NCBI GenBank assembly: GCA_947565255.1 | Contig: CANOFI010000125.1 | Location: forward strand, 1-7,031 | Length of the DNA stretch: 7,031 nt | From: an uncultured Lachnospiraceae bacterium | GTDB lineage: Bacteria; Bacillota; Clostridia; Lachnospirales; Lachnospiraceae | Reading direction: 5' to 3' | In this document: positions 6,892-7,031 of the stretch, one piece after another | Numbering within the stretch: position 1 is the stretch's first letter | How the letters are laid out: every line of letters starts with the position of its first letter | Position numbers and translations under genes: made by a program | The notes under the pieces: generated by a model | Database searches by the model: none | What the model saw: the letters and a program-made list of their open reading frames with translations, nothing else | Told to the model about the DNA's origin: nothing

Positions 6892-7008
6892 CCGAATTTG
6901 TTTATAATAGTAGTATGTGCGGTTGCAAAGAGCGCCGGAAAACGGTAAATCCAGATAATATTAATAAAATTAATAATATGGAATTGATATGTACTATAAA
7001 AAATTCGG
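6892..7008. repeat. Imperfect inverted repeat around an AT-rich core
   Basis: The left arm CCGAATTTGTTTATA (6892-6906) pairs with the right arm TATAAAAAATTCGG (6995-7008) over 14 bases with one unpaired G at 6900. The arms are separated by 88 bases. They could be ends of a small mobile element, paired protein sites or RNA structure; the sequence alone does not decide, and AT-rich DNA raises the chance of coincidence. Confidence 0.4.
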
Positions 7009-7018
7009 ATACTATAAA
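6992..7018. repeat. 9-bp direct repeat with 18-bp period
   Basis: TACTATAAA occurs at 6992-7000 and again at 7010-7018. The AAATTCGG end of the inverted-repeat right arm lies mostly between the two copies. Whether more copies follow beyond the window cannot be seen. Confidence 0.4.
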
Positions 7019-7031
7019 TATTGTAAATAAT

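Larger units (their letters stand above)
6887..7031. other. AT-rich downstream region with repeats
   Basis: This stretch after the operon is much richer in A and T than the genes. It contains TATAAT at 6903-6908 without a good -35 at 16-18 bases, one long imperfect inverted repeat and a short direct repeat (listed separately). No convincing rho-independent terminator is visible: the only GC stem, CCG/CGG around 6935-6944, is 3 bp. A frame from ATG 6915 stays open to the window edge (39 codons) but has no ribosome binding site. Confidence 0.5.

Overview
The window looks like chromosomal DNA of an endospore-forming member of the Clostridia, most likely a Lachnospiraceae-type gut or anaerobic Firmicute. 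The reasons are a full-length SpoIVA, strong AGGAGG-type ribosome binding sites, moderately AT-rich coding sequence with clearly AT-richer intergenic DNA, and a B. subtilis-like TopB. The genus assignment is inference. All five genes lie on the + strand and none shows a frameshift or internal stop.

Region 1 (63-2910) holds a type IA topoisomerase (TopB) followed 19 bases later by a MYG1-family (UPF0160) DHH-like phosphoesterase. The two are probably co-transcribed. The first 62 bases contain no clear promoter and only a weak ribosome binding site, so topB may be read from an upstream gene outside the window.

Region 2 (about 2901-4467) is spoIVA, the ATPase that polymerises as the basement layer of the spore coat. 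A good match to a sigma-E promoter (GCATAAT, 15 bases, CATATACT) overlaps the last codons of the MYG1 gene. It would give spoIVA its own mother-cell promoter with a leader of about 50 bases.

Region 3 (4468-4757) is a 290-base intergenic stretch with no supported gene. Its AT-rich part carries three perfect 10-bp palindromes in 40 bp, all built from TTGT/ACAA half-sites and overlapping the likely promoter of the next operon. This is the best candidate regulatory element in the window.

Region 4 (4758-6886) is a two-gene, translationally coupled (ATGA overlap) purine salvage operon: a trimeric-type purine nucleoside phosphorylase and an amidohydrolase of the MTA/SAH (adenosine-type) deaminase family. 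Together they could deaminate 5'-methylthioadenosine, S-adenosylhomocysteine, 5'-deoxyadenosine or adenosine and then phosphorolyse the resulting inosine derivative.

Region 5 (6887-7031) is AT-rich with an imperfect inverted repeat and a 9-bp direct repeat of unknown role. Nothing in the window amounts to a clearly new system. The palindrome cluster, the deaminase-phosphorylase pairing and the 3'-terminal repeats are the points most worth following up.
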